A stretch of 64,000 nt of DNA from Rhodoferax sp. OV413. GTDB lineage: Bacteria > Pseudomonadota > Gammaproteobacteria > Burkholderiales > Burkholderiaceae_C. Position 1 is the first letter of the stretch, and each line of letters starts with the position of its first letter. The stretch is taken from assembly GCF_900104385.1 (NCBI RefSeq), contig NZ_FNJA01000008.1:1-64000 (forward strand), given 5' to 3'. Under the pieces are notes generated by a model. That model was not told the DNA's origin and searched no databases. It saw only the letters and a program-made list of their open reading frames with translations. Both the position numbers and the translations under genes were made by a program. Below, piece after piece: positions 61,810 to 64,000 of this stretch.

Positions 61810-62598
61810 TTATCCAAGCCCCAGCAGGCTGGCCAGGCTGGTATCAGGTTGGTCGCGCTTGTTCAGCAGGCCGCTCTCCAGGTCTCGCAGGTGCAGTTCC
61901 ATCTCATGCGCCGCGCCAGCCGCGTCCCCGCGTTCCATGCAATCGACGATGCGCTCATGTTCCTCATGTTCGCAGGTCGGGTTATCGGGCAACTCGTACA
62001 GCGCCACGATCAACGAAAACCGCGACAGGGTCTCACTGAGATATTGTTCGAGAATCGGACTGCGGGCCAACTGCGCCAGGCGATGGTGGAAAGAAGTAGC
62101 CACGCGTGCCCATGTCACCTGGTCGCCCGAGTGTATGGCCGAGTGGTCCTTGCCCAATTCACGACGAAAGTCCGCCAGCTCACGCTTGGTTGCCCGCTGC
62201 GTAGCCAGTGTCACTATCGCGGCTTCCAGCCCGCGGCGCGCCTCCAGTACGTGCTGCGCCTCTTCGGGCGACGGCAACACGACCCGTGCACCGCGGTTGG
62301 GCTGAAGCTCGACGACGTGGTCGTGCGCCAGCCGCTCAAGCACCTTGCGCACTACGAAGCGGGAAGTACCGAACAGCTCGCACAGAGAAGCTTCGGGCAG
62401 CTTGGCGCCGGGTTTCAGGCGTTGGTTCACGACGCTGTCGTAAATGGCCCGGTACATACGGACCTCCACGTCGTCGGCTTGGTCGTCGGTGACAGGCGTT
62501 GACGCCGCTGCGGGTGCAGTGGCTTTGATCGGCTTGGGCTTCTTCAAAGTCGCAGCGGGCTTGGTCAACCCGTGCGCGGTAGCGGCCGGCTTCATCAT
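61810..62598 (-). CDS. GntR family regulator (FadR/FCD type)
   Basis: A 262-residue regulator with an Ala/Lys/Pro-rich N-terminal tail (about 1-40), a GntR winged helix (about 45-115; GAKLPEASLCELFGTSRFVV, RKVLERLAHDHVVEL) and an all-helical FCD ligand domain (about 125-240; metal-type histidines in SFHHRLAQLA and LHLRDLE). GntR/FCD proteins usually sense a carboxylate of the pathway they control. The start at 62598 overlaps the stop of the SnoaL-like gene by four bases; a longer frame to 62730 overlaps that gene and is rejected. It probably controls this cluster. Confidence 0.9.
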   Translation of the reverse strand: MMKPAATAHGLTKPAATLKKPKPIKATAPAAASTPVTDDQADDVEVRMYRAIYDSVVNQRLKPGAKLPEASLCELFGTSRFVVRKVLERLAHDHVVELQPNRGARVVLPSPEEAQHVLEARRGLEAAIVTLATQRATKRELADFRRELGKDHSAIHSGDQVTWARVATSFHHRLAQLARSPILEQYLSETLSRFSLIVALYELPDNPTCEHEEHERIVDCMERGDAAGAAHEMELHLRDLESGLLNKRDQPDTSLASLLGLG

Positions 62599-63044
62599 GC
62601 TGAGCCCAGCTTGTGGTCGAGCAACCGCTCGGCGCTGTCGTTCCAGACGTCCATCTGCTGAATCAGGCCGTGACTGACGACATAACGGTCGACATAGCGG
62701 TTGCCTTCGAACGGCGTGCCGTCCGGCCACTCACCATACAGCGTGCCGATGCTGTAGACAACCGTGTGCTCGGACGTACCGCCTGCCACCACCTCAGTGC
62801 CTTCGATGCGCTTTTTCACCCAGCGGTAGCGTGACGCGTTGAAGGCAGCGCATTCGGCTGGCTCACGCATTTCGCGCCCGCCGGTGAAACGGATGCGCAA
62901 CTGTGGGGAAATGAATCTCTGCACGCCGGCCGGGTCCGGAATCATCAAGATGCGAAGGTATTCATTGACCAACGCGGCTGGATCGAGCGCGGAGTGGGTC
63001 ATGGACGGAGTTGGCTCAGAATGCATGGAAACCTCGAGGTGCAT
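62595..63044 (-). CDS. SnoaL/NTF2-like protein
   Basis: A 149-residue protein with the cone-shaped NTF2-like fold pattern: ALVNEYLRILMIPD at the start, RIRFTGGREM in the middle and EGNRYVDRYVVSHGLIQQMD at the end. Members are small isomerases, cyclases or hydratases, and also binding proteins. The nearer start (SMTHSALDPAALV) is also possible. It is between the M24-fold gene and the GntR gene. Confidence 0.75.
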   Translation of the reverse strand: MHLEVSMHSEPTPSMTHSALDPAALVNEYLRILMIPDPAGVQRFISPQLRIRFTGGREMREPAECAAFNASRYRWVKKRIEGTEVVAGGTSEHTVVYSIGTLYGEWPDGTPFEGNRYVDRYVVSHGLIQQMDVWNDSAERLLDHKLGSA

Positions 63045-63139
63045 GCGACGAGGGCTCCTGAAGACCAGTAGCTCAACATCGCGGTTGACGATTGTATTTC
63101 TATTTTGTTAACAACTATTGTTGGCCATGAACGCAATTT

Positions 63140-64000
63140 TCAGGCCGGGATGCGGTACACCTCCAGCGGCGTGTGGCAGGTCAGGTTTTCAAAACCGGTG
63201 TCCGTGACCAAGTAACAGTCGCCCACATTGCACCCCGCCACCAGCGGGTCGAGCCACTGCGTGTGCAGCACGAACACCATGCCAGGCTCCAGTCGATCGT
63301 AGTTGTGGGATGAAATGTTGTAGCCATTGCTGCCGCCGGCCAGACCCACCGAATGGCCAAGGTTTGGGTTGTGCGGACCTCGCTGCGCGGGGTATACGTG
63401 CATCAGGCGCCGCCCCTGTGCTTCCCAGTCAGGCGAAGGCACATATTGCCGCGGCACCAGGCGCGGCTGGCCATCGGGCATGGCCTCCCAGTTGTAGGGC
63501 ATGGTGCGCGCTTCGGCATCGGCGAGGTAGCCGCGCTCGACATAAGGTTCGAAAGCAGCGTTGTTGACATCGCGCACCAGGGCCCCGGGGCGGATCAGGC
63601 GTTCAGCGCGCTTGACCCCCTCCGCACACATGGCCAGCACATCCTCTTGCGCCGACGTGATGTCGCCGACGGCGAACATGCGCGCGGACTGCGCGGTGTA
63701 GCCGCGGTAAGTGACGTTGGAAATATAGAGATTAATCAAATCACCCGGGCGCACCACGTGGCCGTAAGGCTTGCCGCAATGGGTACCGTAGGCGTCGATC
63801 CCGATCTGGTACCCGTCACCGGTCTCGCCGCCGCGTGCGAGCTGGGCATAAGTGAACGCGGCGTAGATCTCATGGTCGGTGACACCCGGTCGGGTGACAT
63901 GGCGCGCCGCCTGGATGCCGATGTCGATGAGCTGCGCCGCACCGCGGAACAAGGCCTGTTCCCGCACGGATCGCACGCGCTGCATGCGGTCGACGATGTC
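63140..64000 (-). CDS. M24-fold (creatinase/aminopeptidase P-like) enzyme, partial, metal ligands absent
   Basis: The C-terminal pita-bread domain of an M24 family protein; its N-terminus lies beyond the right edge. A histidine is kept in NLGHSVGLAGG, but the two aspartates of the metal site are replaced (GDLINLYIS; GYTAQSARMF) and the two glutamates are missing too (EPGMVFVLHTQW; NVGDCYLVTD). Lack of metal ligands with a retained histidine is the pattern of creatinase-like hydrolases, which do not use metals. The cluster around it looks catabolic, so a C-N bond hydrolase is likely. The reaction is unknown. Confidence 0.8.
   Translation of the reverse strand, partial: DIVDRMQRVRSVREQALFRGAAQLIDIGIQAARHVTRPGVTDHEIYAAFTYAQLARGGETGDGYQIGIDAYGTHCGKPYGHVVRPGDLINLYISNVTYRGYTAQSARMFAVGDITSAQEDVLAMCAEGVKRAERLIRPGALVRDVNNAAFEPYVERGYLADAEARTMPYNWEAMPDGQPRLVPRQYVPSPDWEAQGRRLMHVYPAQRGPHNPNLGHSVGLAGGSNGYNISSHNYDRLEPGMVFVLHTQWLDPLVAGCNVGDCYLVTDTGFENLTCHTPLEVYRIPA

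Overview
The window is GC-rich chromosomal DNA from a beta-proteobacterium, most likely a member of the Comamonadaceae (Rhodoferax/Polaromonas/Acidovorax type). The grounds are gene content typical of Burkholderiales (Bug-type tricarboxylate-binding protein, type II QueF, GbsR-cydAB operon, exosortase-A accessory genes) and at least eight copies of a dispersed intergenic palindromic repeat with a GCTGGCGCA/TGCGCCAGC-like core. Genus and species cannot be fixed from this sequence alone.

Layout. 1-0.3 kb is the end of an IS30-type insertion sequence. 0.5-12.7 kb is housekeeping: queF, a prolyl-4-hydroxylase-like dioxygenase overlapping yaaA, a GAF-GGDEF cyclase, a phytase-like secreted esterase, an SDR protein that has lost its catalytic triad, valS, a lipoprotein glycerophosphodiesterase, a TusA-like protein, a zinc-ribbon Nudix hydrolase, cysM and tRNA-Leu(CAA) with its terminator. 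12.9-30 kb is an envelope locus: a response regulator, a secreted LysM/FecR protein and a CHASE2 histidine kinase read rightward and converge on a leftward unit of a 2601-residue DUF11/SdrD-B repeat protein, a large outer-membrane barrel and an OmpA-type protein. 30-33 kb is a GbsR-type regulator with cytochrome bd oxidase genes, preceded by a perfect 15-bp palindrome that includes the ribosome binding site.

33-45 kb returns to core genes: an NAD-dependent epimerase, a 2Fe-2S flavoreductase, a tiny histidine-rich exported peptide, a Bug protein, a 7TM-DISM diguanylate cyclase, clpB behind a near-perfect sigma-32 promoter, and a DapA-family gene whose 5' leader folds into a chain of mutually exclusive hairpins ending on its ribosome binding site. 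moaE and fpr follow.

45.4-56.3 kb is a polysaccharide cluster of the exosortase-A associated kind: an O-antigen-ligase-like membrane protein, PLP decarboxylase and acyl-CoA ligase read left; acyl carrier protein, two alpha/beta hydrolases, TPR protein, aminotransferase-like protein, GNAT/FemAB-like protein and GT2 glycosyltransferase read right. Its right end becomes distinctly AT-rich. No exosortase or PEP-CTERM gene is visible. 56.3-60.2 kb is a mosaic island with degenerate repeated motifs at both ends that resemble transposon ends, a P2-type gpD tail-gene fragment, an XRE-ImmA/IrrE regulator and a truncated P-loop ATPase. 60.2-64 kb holds a leftward set that looks like an acquired catabolic cluster: an M24-fold enzyme without metal ligands, SnoaL-like protein, GntR regulator, a small unknown protein and an exported racemase-fold protein without its cysteines.

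The strongest candidates for something undescribed are the DapA-family leader RNA (42.6-42.84 kb) and the LysM-FecR/CHASE2 kinase locus facing the giant DUF11 protein (12.9-30 kb).
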